Assembly: GCA_963922205.1 (NCBI GenBank)
Contig: CAWUHX010000026.1
Coordinates: 310,001 to 374,000 of the forward strand
DNA: 64,000 nucleotides
Direction of reading: 5' to 3'
Origin: Romanomermis culicivorax
Taxonomy: Eukaryota; Nematoda; Enoplea; Mermithida; Mermithidae
Below the pieces are notes generated by a model. That model saw only the letters and a program-made list of their open reading frames with translations. It made no database searches and was not told the origin of the DNA. Below, in pieces: positions 54,401 to 63,789 of the stretch. Each line of letters opens with the position of its first letter. Position 1 is the first letter of the stretch. The position numbers and the translations under genes are program-made.

Positions 54401-57400
54401 TTTATCGAAAATTGTGTATTATTTAGTCTCAGGAAATGATTTGCAGATGAAGTCGACGCTGATATCGATGTTGACCGAAAATTATTTGTCAGCCAACTTT
54501 TGCCCACAACCGATCAAGATTTGATTTTTGCCGTTTTTGGCCAAGAAAATTTGCAAAATGTACAAATCAACGACGACAATAGAAAATCTGACGGGTTAAA
54601 GATAGTCTGTCAACCTTTTCTACATTTTTATGAATTGCAAATTTCTAGGACGAAAAGCGCAATCCTAACTTTTTGTTCACCAGAATTGGCGGAACAGTCG
54701 AAACAGGATTACGATGGATTTGTCATAGACGATGGAGATATGTCTAAACCGATGAAGATAACATTATATTCGGAATATTTGAACAGTGAGGGATCTTTTA
54801 GCAGAAAAGTCAGAATTTACGTTCATAATATGTTAATGAGATGGCCGTTTGTATTTGACGGATAAACACCAGACATGCACGGCAAGAATTTTCCAGGAGG
54901 TAGGGTTCTTGGACTTTTTATTCGGGGGGTAGGGGGGTAGGCGAGCCAAAAAAAACAAAAAAAGGTTCTGCAAGCCTGTTTTTCATACAAAATATGCACA
55001 GAAATCATCAAAAAAGCTGTGTTGAAAAAAGTTGAGGGGGGGGTGTTCGACGATTTTTTTTGGTCCAGGGGGAGCGGCCAGGGTCTCGGGTATGGGAGTT
55101 TACCCCCTACCCCCTATGTGCATGCGTGACGTTATCGTATTTAATCGAGTTTCTAATTTTTGGCACGCATTTTAGTAAATTATTCAAGAACTGTTGTTCT
55201 CAATTTCGATGACTTGATTGGCACAGTAAGACAGATCGAGGTCATAAAATAATTTTTATTAGCTGTTCAACCGATAAATTAGTAGAATACGAGTCGTTTT
55301 AGTTTAGCAAGCAAAAAAGCAAAAGTGACCGTTCAAAACCGATCACCAGGGAACTGTCGGGTAGGGATGCAACGGGTACCCGAATACGAATATGGGGTAC
55401 CCAAGCTATCCTTAGCTACCCGAACCCGAATAAATCAATTCTCAGATACCCGAACCAAGCCCGAATAGTTTTGACAATTTTTTCAGGTTTTATTCGGGTT
55501 TACAGGAGACTATAGAGCGTACATGTAATTGGGGGGAAGTGCTATGGGAACCCCCCTCCAGAAATCGTCGACCATATGGTTAACCATTGGGCGACCGCGC
55601 CCCCTTGGATTTTCCAATCCAATGGCTAGTCATACGGTAGCCGTTGGGACCCCCATACTTTTGGTCGAAAAATACTGAAAAATGTCAATTTTTGATTAAA
55701 AATGTCAATTTTTGAACGAAAAATGGTAAAAAATGTTATTTTTTTTGGCGCTTCGCGCCACGAATACATTTTTTCGGTCTTTTTAAGGAAAAAGTACTAT
55801 TTTTTGAACTATTTTTCGGACTTTTTTCGTGGAAAAATCGAATTTTTTCTCCATGAGAGACCCCTCCCCGAAAGTTTTGGGAATTGATGATCTCCTAGCC
55901 CCGAGGTCTGGGGGGGGAAGAGGGGTTGGGCGACATCTAAAACACTTGACCAACAAAAGATTAGGTAACAACCCTTTTGACAACTATTCTGAGCAAAATA
56001 TTTAAAAATAAATCAATGGAATTCATCCATAAAGTACAGCACATTGCTTGAAAGAAAGATTTACATATTTTGTTATATGAGAAGAATCAACACAATGAGC
56101 ATAACCCATGTTCAAGTATGCAATGCAGTAATACAAGAAAAAAGTTTACCTATGTTATTGAATTACCCGAACCCGAGTAAATTTAGGGTCAATACCCGAA
56201 CCGAATAAATGGAAATCCGCTACCCGTTGCATCCCTACTGTCGGGACAAGCTTTTTCATCCCTGCGGAAGCCGAGCCGGCAGGATTATTCACGTCACTAT
56301 ATATACGTCAATTATCGAATGAAAGTTAAATGATATCAACTGACAGGGCCGTGCGCAGGATTTTTTCATGGGGGGGCGGACTAGATTTTTTCACTGAATA
56401 GCCCCAGAAATGTTGATCTTACGCGGATATACTGTGTGCATCATCGTTTTTTTCCTCGAACATTTTTTCCACATGAGAACCGGAACCAAAATTTTTTTCT
56501 ACATTTTTAAAAACGCTTATAATGTGGCTACGGTTGCTTTTTTATGCATTTTAGGAGCATACCCAAGCATTTTGTTGTATTTGTAGTCAGAAACCTGCAA
56601 AAATGAGGAAAAAAATTGAGAAAATTCTGGTTATGTTAGTCAAAATGAGCTCATGAAGAATATCTTGGTGTTCTATAGAATGGTCCGGCGCGGAGCGCCG
56701 GAAAAATTTTTTGATTTTCACTTTCTAAAACGCTGGAAAATGAACCTTCATAACGTTGGGAAATAAATTAAAATCAGACTGATGAAGCGTAATTTGCCTT
56801 CCATTCAGGCGCGAAGCGCGGGAAAATTTTTTGGGTTTTTGTATTCTAAAACGCTGAAAAATAAATCTCTCCAGCAGATAATTCGTGAACAAATGTTTTG
56901 AAATCGCGTTCTAGAGTAATGTCTTCAATTTCCATCTTCAATAAACGCAAAAGTTCAGATTGCAAACGTTTAAAAAATTCCACATCGAGGGAAAAAATTG
57001 AGAGACATGATGAAAAATCTCTATTTTCGGCGACATAATTGACTGTAAACGATTAGAAAATGAAACGATCTAACTTGATTGATAGAAACTGTTGAGCATT
57101 AATTAGTAAGTCGAAGTAGATATGCTAACGGCCGCGCCTGATGGAATATAGTTATAATTATACCCATGATCGGCGCGAAGCGCCGGAAAATTTTGAGATT
57201 TTGACCTTTTAAAGTCCACCAAAACGCATCTTTTCGGTTTAGAGTTACTGCCTCAATGGGGGGGGCGGCCGCCCCCCCCTTGCGCACGGCCATGCAACTG
57301 AGTAAAATTAGTCGGGAGGCAGATACTTCGACAATTTATTAAATTGTTTATCAATATAAGTTTTGATTGAACGATTTTAAGAATACCAGTCAAAAGTCAT

Positions 57401-60400
57401 CACAATGATCCTCATCTTTTGAATCAGAATGGTACCTACTACCGGAGTTACTTCAAAAATAGTCACAGGTGCTCTCTAGCTAGAGGCCAATCACTATCTA
57501 AGTTGAATAAATGGCATAGAAGTATTTTTGATCTTATTATCTATACATGCTTGAACCATTTTCTCCTTAAGTGAAGTGCTGTTCATGATCATCAACCTAA
57601 AAATTTTAGATTATCCGAAAGGCAACTAAGTTTCAATTCATTTTTACCGTTTGAAATTAGATGTGAATTAGAATTAATTTGAGTTAAATTTGAAATTGTC
57701 ATTCTTAATTTGATTTAATAGAATGGAGCATCTTTAGTGATTTTTATGAAATGCTACTATCGCATTTCATTATTTACGAATATTCTAATTTAAAAAAGAA
57801 CTATTCATAGATTTCCTCACATTGTTTGTTTAATTCAGCATGAAACTCATTGATGCGACAAACGAATTTTTCCGACTGAGGCTTCCATTAAAATTGTAAT
57901 TCTATTACATATATTTCCAAAACTACGCTTATTTTCGTCTTTCTAAAGATTCTCATACAGAAGTATTGTGGAAAAAAGTTGAAAAATGAAAATGCTAACG
58001 AAAATAAAATTTGTGAAGAAGACGGGATAGGCCAACTTCTAAATGCCTGCTTTTCTTAAATAGTTTTTAGACTTAAACTTTTCTTAAATAGCATTTATAT
58101 ACTCTTAGTATAGCCAACGGAATTGTCAGCTATAGTTCTGTAGAATTAGCAACAGAGATCAAAATACGAATATCCGAATCAATTTTAATTACCAATTCTC
58201 AATCTCGATCGAATCATTCTCACATTAGAAGAGATATTTTCAAACTATAATGCCAAGTTTTATTAGAAAAAAATTCATTGAGGAGATATCTGCATGCAAC
58301 CGTCAGTAGGATAACCGACTATGATCATTTTTGCCATTTTTTGATCGATCAATGCTTTGAATGCTTAACTTAGTAAATTCAACAAGCTTTCCCCAGCTCT
58401 TTTTGGAAAGTGTCCCAGTGGGGGCCAGAGACCGGCCGTTCCCTGACGCTAACCAATTTACCTGATGATGATGAATGAAAATTTTACTTACACCTGCTAC
58501 AAAAATGGTGTCTGCCTATCTCAGCCCAGGTATTCACAACTACCGTTTATGTTATTGGAAATAGTTTTAGATGGGGAATATTTGGATTAAACGTCCAAAG
58601 ATTTTTTATCTTAAATGGTTATTTCCAAGCAGGTTATCGACGGCCAAAATTTTGGACTGCATGCATATACAAATTTCTAAGTGTCCTTTATTGTGTCGTT
58701 TATTATCGAGTTATTCATTTCTCTCTCTCTCCGTTTCAAGAAGGCTCACACAAACAAGATATGGTCGCCGATACCATCAATGAAGTTCCAAACATCGATT
58801 TAAAGAATCAGGATACAGACATCGACAAAATAGAGAAAGTTAACGGTATTTTAAATATTGATGATCATAAGGGGAAAGCGGGTAATTTATGGTCGGCTCA
58901 GATTGTAAGTAATCGATCGGGCGACGGTGCTTGGGATGCTATCGTAAGTCTTCAGTTTGTTGTGCTCTTTGATTCGATAATGTCATATGGGATACGGACA
59001 ATTCGCCCCTGAGCAATTCGCCCCCCGTAATTGGCCCTCAATTCACTGTTTTTTAATTTAAAAAATTCAGATTTAAAAATAATTCCACTAGGTTGTTAGC
59101 AGTAGCATTTGTACACATCCATACACTAAACCTAGAGATTTTTCCCAGCCGAAATAGCATGTTTATTTATGAATTCTGCATGCAGAGTGCAAGTATTCTG
59201 TACAAAAAGAAAAATTTTACAGCAATGTTCCAAATAAAGGTCCACAAATAATCTTTTTTTATTTTCTTTGAATATACGGTTTTTTACTGATGCGGTTAGT
59301 ACTAAGCCAGTATAAGTCTTTTTTACTTATACAGTCAGCAATACATGCGTTTGAGCACTAGTTCCCTAAAATTGAAGTGGCCGGTTCCACTTGAAACAAA
59401 ATGTGTGGCTTCGAGTTCTTCGAGTTTATCTGACTGAAAATAATGAATTTCGACCAAAATATGTGAAAAATCTTAACACTGGCAATTTACAAATCCATAT
59501 TCTTTCAGGTTTGTTATGATGGTGTCCTAATCCCCAGAAACCATGTCAAACTTTAGTCCGATGGCGTGAATACCCGGGAGAATTTACGCAGAATTTTAAT
59601 GTGTAACACGGATTTCATAAGCAGAATTGCGAGTCATTTATGTTCTTCGATCTGCATTTGTTTTTTGTGTTTTTGTTCCTTTTTTTCGTTTAATTTTCTT
59701 TCTTGTATTCCTATTTTTTGTCTTTCATCTTTCTTGTCTAGTTTCTTCTATATTTTTTTTTATTACTTTTTACTCATTCTCCTTTTCTTATTTTTTTCCT
59801 TGATATTTCTCTTCTGTTTTTTCTATTTTTATTTTTTTTAGTTTTTGGTACAAAGCAAAGTTGTCACAAAAAAGATAGTGAAGAACACGATAGAGTCACA
59901 CGTCGAATAATTGTGATTCTTCGTCATAATCTTAATTTCTCTCCATAGATCCCGATAAAAAGTTACAAGAAATGAAGCCGGAAAAAGAATATATGTAGGC
60001 AACCAGAAAAGAAAAGAAGAAAGACGATGTAAAAAAAGAGTAAAAAGGAAAACATAGGAGACAGGGCGAAGTGAAAAATCATCTTTTCATCTTCTCTTTA
60101 TGCTTCATATAAAATATGGTTACCTAATAGGGGAAATGTCTGGAGATATATTACATAACATATCATGGAGTTGCTTTTAAATCACCTAGGTACGTATAAT
60201 ACCAGGGGCGAATTACTGGGGGCGAACTGCAGTGGGGGCGAATTGTGGGATACGAATTGCTGGGGACGAATTGTCCTAGAACCGGTAGATTTAATACCAA
60301 TTACGTATGCGTTTTAAACTATTTACAATTATTCGTGAGAGTTTTCAAGTTCTGAAATGTCGAGTTTCAGACGTCTTGAATTGTTGAGATTCATCCTGGA

Positions 60401-63341
60401 TTCACGTATTCCTTCAGTTTTCCTGAAAACTTTTGTGAAAAAGTTATCTGTTCAGTAACTGAGACGAAATCGACTTTACCCTCCACTTCTTTTTAGCTAA
60501 TTTTGAGATGTTTTCTGGATTTCGTGAAATAATACTAAGTTGTACTGGTCAATTCAAGTAAAAGCCACTTTTTATACAATGTTGATTATCTTTGTTCAAG
60601 GTAAAAGCTGAAACTGAAATTTCCATCAAAAAGCCGGAGTCATACAAAAATAAGAATGAAGAAAATGTTCGTTCAGTGGACGACCTTACAAAGCTCGAAC
60701 CGCAAGTTAATCATGGTGCTCAGTTTAGCGGTGAATTAAGTGAATCCGAAATTAGTCGTTTAATTGACACGTATGTAGAAGCTAATCGCGTCAATTATGC
60801 TGAACTGCACTCGCTCGAGGATTTATGGAGTCTGGTGCACGATGCGGCTCCTATGGATAAAGTTGGCTGGCAGCCAGAACAAACTTTGAAAGACGCGCTG
60901 ATGACTTCGCTACAAAACGCGCTGCCGTTCAATGACGCGCATTGGTGGCAAAATCATATCGAATTTTTGATAAAGTAAGACTTACAAGAAGTTATCGTGA
61001 AAAACGTGTATTACGCTTTTTTTGTTTTGAAAATCATGAGCCAAATGGCTCCTAAGCTTGAATTTTTAGGAGCCAAATTTAAATTTTAGTAGCCAAAACT
61101 TTCTAAGTGTGGAATGTGTACAATTATACGGATATTCAATCATTTGATACGTATTCAAAAAAATTACTCCTCAAAATTTTATTTCTAATCAGTGTTTTTC
61201 TGGTACAGCCCTCTTCCCACATTTACAAAAATCCACCAAAAAATATTTGTATAAAGAAATTTTTCTGTATGCAAACAACCACGATATTCCATGTATTTTT
61301 GCAGAAACCTCCTTCGAAGATATCACTTGAGTTCATGTCCTCCTGACACAAATGTATAGGGTATTGGAGAATGCAGCTACTGTTCTTATTCCTTCTGATG
61401 TCTCTTGTCTTTCCAGCGCGTAGCACCAATAAAATTTTCAGATGCTGACATTCTAAAATGCTGTAAAATTAATTTAAGGATAACTTATTCAGTAGGCGTA
61501 AGGTTCAAATTTTCTGTTCAGAAACGTGTCTTTATCATTATACAATTCAAAGAAACACATATTTCCAAATGTTTGAAGCACTTCGAGTTAAATTTGAAAT
61601 TTCTAGAAGTCACTTCCATGACGGATATGAATTCAAACTTAGCTTCATATATAGAATTATGGCCACAAAAAAGTTGGAAAAACTGAGTGAGATCTAAGTT
61701 TTTTTCGTAATTAATAATTAGTGAGATCTAGGTTTTTCTCGAAATCAGACCTTGTGACAACGTTGCCCTTTTATCGTTTTCGAAAATTGACGGCACCAGT
61801 ACTTATTTCTTAGCTTCCACTACATAGTATTCTATTCTAACACAAAAATATGTTCGATATCATACATGTAATAGAGGTACCCAATTACGGTGTCCCCCAC
61901 CTCTCCCGTAGGAATACTGCTCGCTAACCCAAACAGACCGACCGTTCTTAGCGATCAGGAATGTAGTCTTCCACCAGTTTGTCTCATGCCTTTTATCAGA
62001 TTTGTACACATTAAATGCTCTGCAATGGCAGGAGAAAGTTCTAGCTGGTTGAAAAATTCAGTTTTTTGTTTGCTTTTCCGATTTTTAAATTTTGGTTTAG
62101 CTCAAAATTGATTCAATTTGGGTGGGAGAATCTAGAAGAGAAAATTATGGAAAAACATAGGGTAGGAATATGCGAGGGATAAAACTTTCCTTCAAAAAGA
62201 CTAATTTTGGTCAGTGTTTTTTTGTACTGTCTAAACGAAACGGTCCAGAGTTCAGACGAAAATTTTGGCTTTGTTTGTGCCAGTACGAACGAAAATTTCG
62301 GCGCAAAAAATATCACTCAACAGTCGTCAGTATTCAGTATCAATGGACTTGTCAGAACTTGTTCGTTATGCGTCCGAATCGATAACGGCAAATCAACAGC
62401 TATGGCATAATAATAAAAGATTTTTGTGGAGTATTTTACTAGTGCATGTTCTGTGCCTCGTGATCAACTGTTTTATGTGGTGTGCATTCGTAGTCTTCAT
62501 ATGTGGAAACATTTTGGGGTACAGACAGTTTTCGAGAGGTCGTTCGTACCAGTACAAATGGACCGAGTACAAAAAAACATTGATTTTGGCAGGTAACCAT
62601 GAATTATTGGCATTCTCCGCCAAGTTCTATAAGCTGAGGTAGGGTACAGTTAGGGACATTTGGGCTTGATGCAAGAGGCAGACTTTTTAGTCATTTTAGG
62701 GACTTAAACCCCTAATGGTTTCTGAAATTTTCAGTCTAGGAGCCATTTTGATTTCAACTATAGGTTTGAACAGTCTTTTTTTAAACACGTGTCAACTGAT
62801 TGTATTTAATTACATTCAACAGTGCGTTACAAGGCTATACTTCGATATTCTTCGATTAAACATGTTTGGCTCCTAACATTTAATTTGAGCTCCTAAAAAT
62901 TTGGGCCTAGTAGGAGGGTTTATCCCCTATGCTCGAAGATTATTATGTGACAATTGGAAGGGTCGTTTTTCTAGATTGTGGAAGAGAGAACTCGATCTCG
63001 AATGCCGTAGCAAAGTCCGCAAACAACTTTTGCTGGCCGTTGAAATGGAAATGCCGCTGGCTGCAAATGGACAACAACAAAAATTGCCGCTGCAAACTGA
63101 AACTAAGGTAGGAAATGCCGGTGAAACGGCGGAAACGACGACGACTACATTCACCACCGCTGAACTTTCGTCATCCACGTCGCTGCATCCACCGCAAAAA
63201 TCATCGACTTACGAGCCGCCTCCGGCTTCACCTAAACCTAAACGGAAAGGAGCCGGGAAACGGGCACTAATCGAATTGATGGGTGTCGGCGCTTTTTTAG
63301 CCAACGTGCAAAAGGAACACGCGGTTTCGGCTCCTGAGTAA
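51370..63341 (+). CDS. Host gene, two RRM-like domains plus a hydrophobic segment (8-exon model)
   Basis: Eight candidate exons (51370-51403, 51468-51639, 53909-54180, 54447-54785, 58741-58943, 60601-60974, 62249-62592, 62989-63341) have GT/AG borders, and all phases match, giving about 696 codons. The N-terminal half holds two RRM-like domains. The first has KFRVMSLYFPSDYNEEVLL, then GLSLSFGSEEAAKDAY and NGTKIKL. The second has RKLFVSQLLPTTDQDLIFAV, then SAILTFCSPELAEQSK and PMKITLY. An acidic linker and a helical region follow, then a hydrophobic stretch of about 32 residues, and a T/S/P-rich basic tail. This suggests an RNA-binding protein, perhaps membrane-anchored. The first six exons are well supported. 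The joins to exons 7 and 8 are weaker, and those exons could belong to another gene. I do not recognise the orthologue. Confidence 0.6.
51468..51639 (+). CDS. Host gene exon 2, first RRM-like domain (N-terminal half)
   Basis: Acceptor TATGTTTTAAAG, donor GG|GTAAGG. It encodes KFRVMSLYFPSDYNEEVLL (strand 1 and helix 1) and FHLYFERD (strand 2) of an RRM fold. It enters in phase 1 and leaves in phase 2. Confidence 0.65.
51640..53908 (+). other. Host gene intron 2, repeat-rich
   Basis: It holds a possible hAT-type remnant with GGATCCGGGTCC-like motifs (about 51720-52620), including a four-unit 30-bp run at 52487-52600. Near 52745 lies a G run followed by a region with CCCC/GGGG patches up to 53660. 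No coding exon is seen. Confidence 0.45.
52485..52605 (+). repeat. Four tandem units of 30 bp
   Basis: The unit is AGATTCTAATCCGATCATAT followed by a 10-bp variable end, repeated with about 20 percent variation. Confidence 0.65.
53909..54180 (+). CDS. Host gene exon 3, first RRM-like domain (C-terminal half)
   Basis: Acceptor CCGATTTAG, donor CTTG|GTAATT. It encodes GLSLSFGSEEAAKDAY (strand 3 and helix 2) and NGTKIKL (strand 4), followed by a linker rich in D, S and P. It is in phase with exons 2 and 4. Confidence 0.68.
54447..54785 (+). CDS. Host gene exon 4, second RRM-like domain
   Basis: Acceptor GATTTGCAG, donor AACA|GTGAGG. It encodes RKLFVSQLLPTTDQDLIFAV, VQIND, then SAILTFCSPELAEQSK and PMKITLYSEY, a full RRM-like order. 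The frame stays open past the donor to 54865, so a read-through form ending in the adjacent repeat is possible. Confidence 0.7.
54870..55135 (+). repeat. Dispersed repeat, second copy
   Basis: The counterpart of 515-775 in the same orientation (see that entry). It lies in host gene intron 4, directly after the open frame that continues past exon 4. Confidence 0.55.
55362..56237. mobile_element. Non-autonomous hAT element in host intron 4
   Basis: The ends are TAGGGATGCAACGGGTA and TACCCGTTGCATCCCTA, an exact inverted repeat. The exact 8-bp duplication CTGTCGGG is at 55354-55361 and 56238-56245. Repeated TACCCGAA/CCCGAATA motifs lie inside both ends. A reversed A+B copy of the G-rich composite repeat (about 55517-55925) is inserted in it. 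No transposase is present. Confidence 0.94.
55517..55925 (-). repeat. Composite repeat, reversed B+A unit
   Basis: It matches the inverse of the A and B units at 48452-49325: ACATGTAATTGGGGGG start, ACCATATGGTTAACC palindrome, GACCCCCATA, GGCGCTTCGCGCC, and GAGGTCTGGGG near the far end. Confidence 0.7.
56344..57293. mobile_element. Non-autonomous hAT element, GGCGC-palindrome family
   Basis: The ends are CAGGGCCGTGCGCAGG and CTTGCGCACGGCCATG. The flanks share CAACTGA (56337-56343 and 57294-57300). It contains three GGCGC-type palindromes, near 56694, 56810 and 57173. It is the best-bounded member of the family also seen at 35523-37123, 41678-42792 and 42964-47490. No transposase is present. 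Confidence 0.8.
57301..58740. other. Rest of host intron 4
   Basis: AT-rich DNA with no supportable feature other than the pyrimidine tract at its 3' end. Confidence 0.4.
58741..58943 (+). CDS. Host gene exon 5 with two in-frame donors
   Basis: A strong pyrimidine tract (CTCTCTCTCTCCGTTTCAAG) precedes it. It joins in phase 1 to exon 4 and encodes an acidic linker (DTINEVPNIDLKNQDTDIDK). Two GTAAGT donors, at 58905 and 58944, lie exactly 39 bp apart. Both leave phase 0, so 13 residues may be optional. Confidence 0.65.
58996..60276. mobile_element. Element with GGGGCGAATTG terminal repeats in host intron 5
   Basis: The left end GGACAATTCGCCCCTGAGCA and the right end, its approximate inverse ending CGAATTGTCC, each continue as several spaced copies of CAATTCGCCCC or its inverse. 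No transposase is seen. The interior has a 200-bp pyrimidine-only-like stretch (59640-59845). The target duplication is unclear, so the superfamily is open. Confidence 0.65.
60601..60974 (+). CDS. Host gene exon 6
   Basis: Acceptor TTATCTTTGTTCAAG, donor ATAAA|GTAAGA. It is in phase 0 with either donor of exon 5. It encodes a charged stretch and then a helical region (ELSESEISRLIDTYVEANRV and LEDLWSLVHDAAPMDKVGW). I recognise no known domain. Confidence 0.65.
60975..62248. other. Host intron 6
   Basis: It contains AGGAGCC-type repeats near 61030-61105 and a diverged block near 61410-61500 resembling the GGCGC-family interior (CAGATGCTGACATTCTAAAATGC). No exon is seen. Confidence 0.4.
62249..62592 (+). 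CDS. Host gene exon 7 (or first exon of another gene), membrane segment
   Basis: The frame encodes a helix (MDLSELVRYASESITANQQL) and then a long hydrophobic stretch, RFLWSILLVHVLCLVINC followed by FMWCAFVVFICGNIL, likely one or two membrane helices, with a basic segment after it. Donor GGCAG|GTAACC. Phase-compatible acceptors lie at 62249 and 62324. The in-frame ATG near 62343 could instead be a start codon. Confidence 0.5.
62697..62932. repeat. Small MITE-like repeat in the last intron
   Basis: TAGGGACTTAAACCCCTA at the left and its approximate inverse TAGGAGGGTTTATCCCCTA at the right bracket copies of GGAGCC and GGCTCC. Similar motifs occur at 61030-61105. The boundaries are tentative. 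Confidence 0.4.
62989..63341 (+). CDS. Host gene last exon, S/T/P-rich basic tail
   Basis: The frame (open from 62901) encodes LDLECRSKVRKQLLLAVEM, a low-complexity T/S/P stretch, and KPKRKGAGKRALIELMGVGA, with a stop at 63339-63341. Third-position variation suggests real coding. The exact start is uncertain. An acceptor at 62988 fits the phase of the preceding donor, and TTTTTCTAG just upstream fits splice rules better but not the phase. Confidence 0.5.
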
Positions 63342-63769
63342 GCTAGAAATTGTTTGCAGCAACTTTCAATGTAATATTAAGACATATAAAAATTAACAAC
63401 CGTAATGTCTCTGCAATTGCGCCACACTATTGAGATTTGAATGGCAAGATTCATCGCCTGAAAGGAATTTTTATTATATCTTTAATTAGAAAATTACCAC
63501 GGAATAATAAATTCACATTGGAACCAAAATATTGTATTGTGTCAACCTACATAAAATAATTTTTATAGAAGTCAACGAAATCAAGATAATTTATTTACGA
63601 GGGCTTTCAATTTTTTTCTTGTATTTAGATATACATAGTGCGATTCTTATAATTTATTTTGTCATCCTTTCGTGCTCTCTTATTTCGACCATTTTTTAGT
63701 CGCCTGATTTTTGTGGAAATTTTATTTAAAACTGATTGAAATTCCTGAAATCATTTCGTCTGATCTTCG
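63342..63769. other. 3' flank of the host gene
   Basis: AT-rich DNA with several AATAAA-like signals, for example near 63504. No other feature is supported. Confidence 0.35.
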
Positions 63770-63789
63770 AGAATGTACTATTCAAATTT

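Noticed and set aside
59566-59841. 91-codon phenylalanine/leucine-rich ORF that looks like a membrane protein
   Set aside because: It is a T-rich low-complexity tract inside an intronic element.
62207-62410. Alternative frames across exon 7
   Set aside because: The frame with the membrane segment has a good donor and is longer; the others end quickly without a domain.
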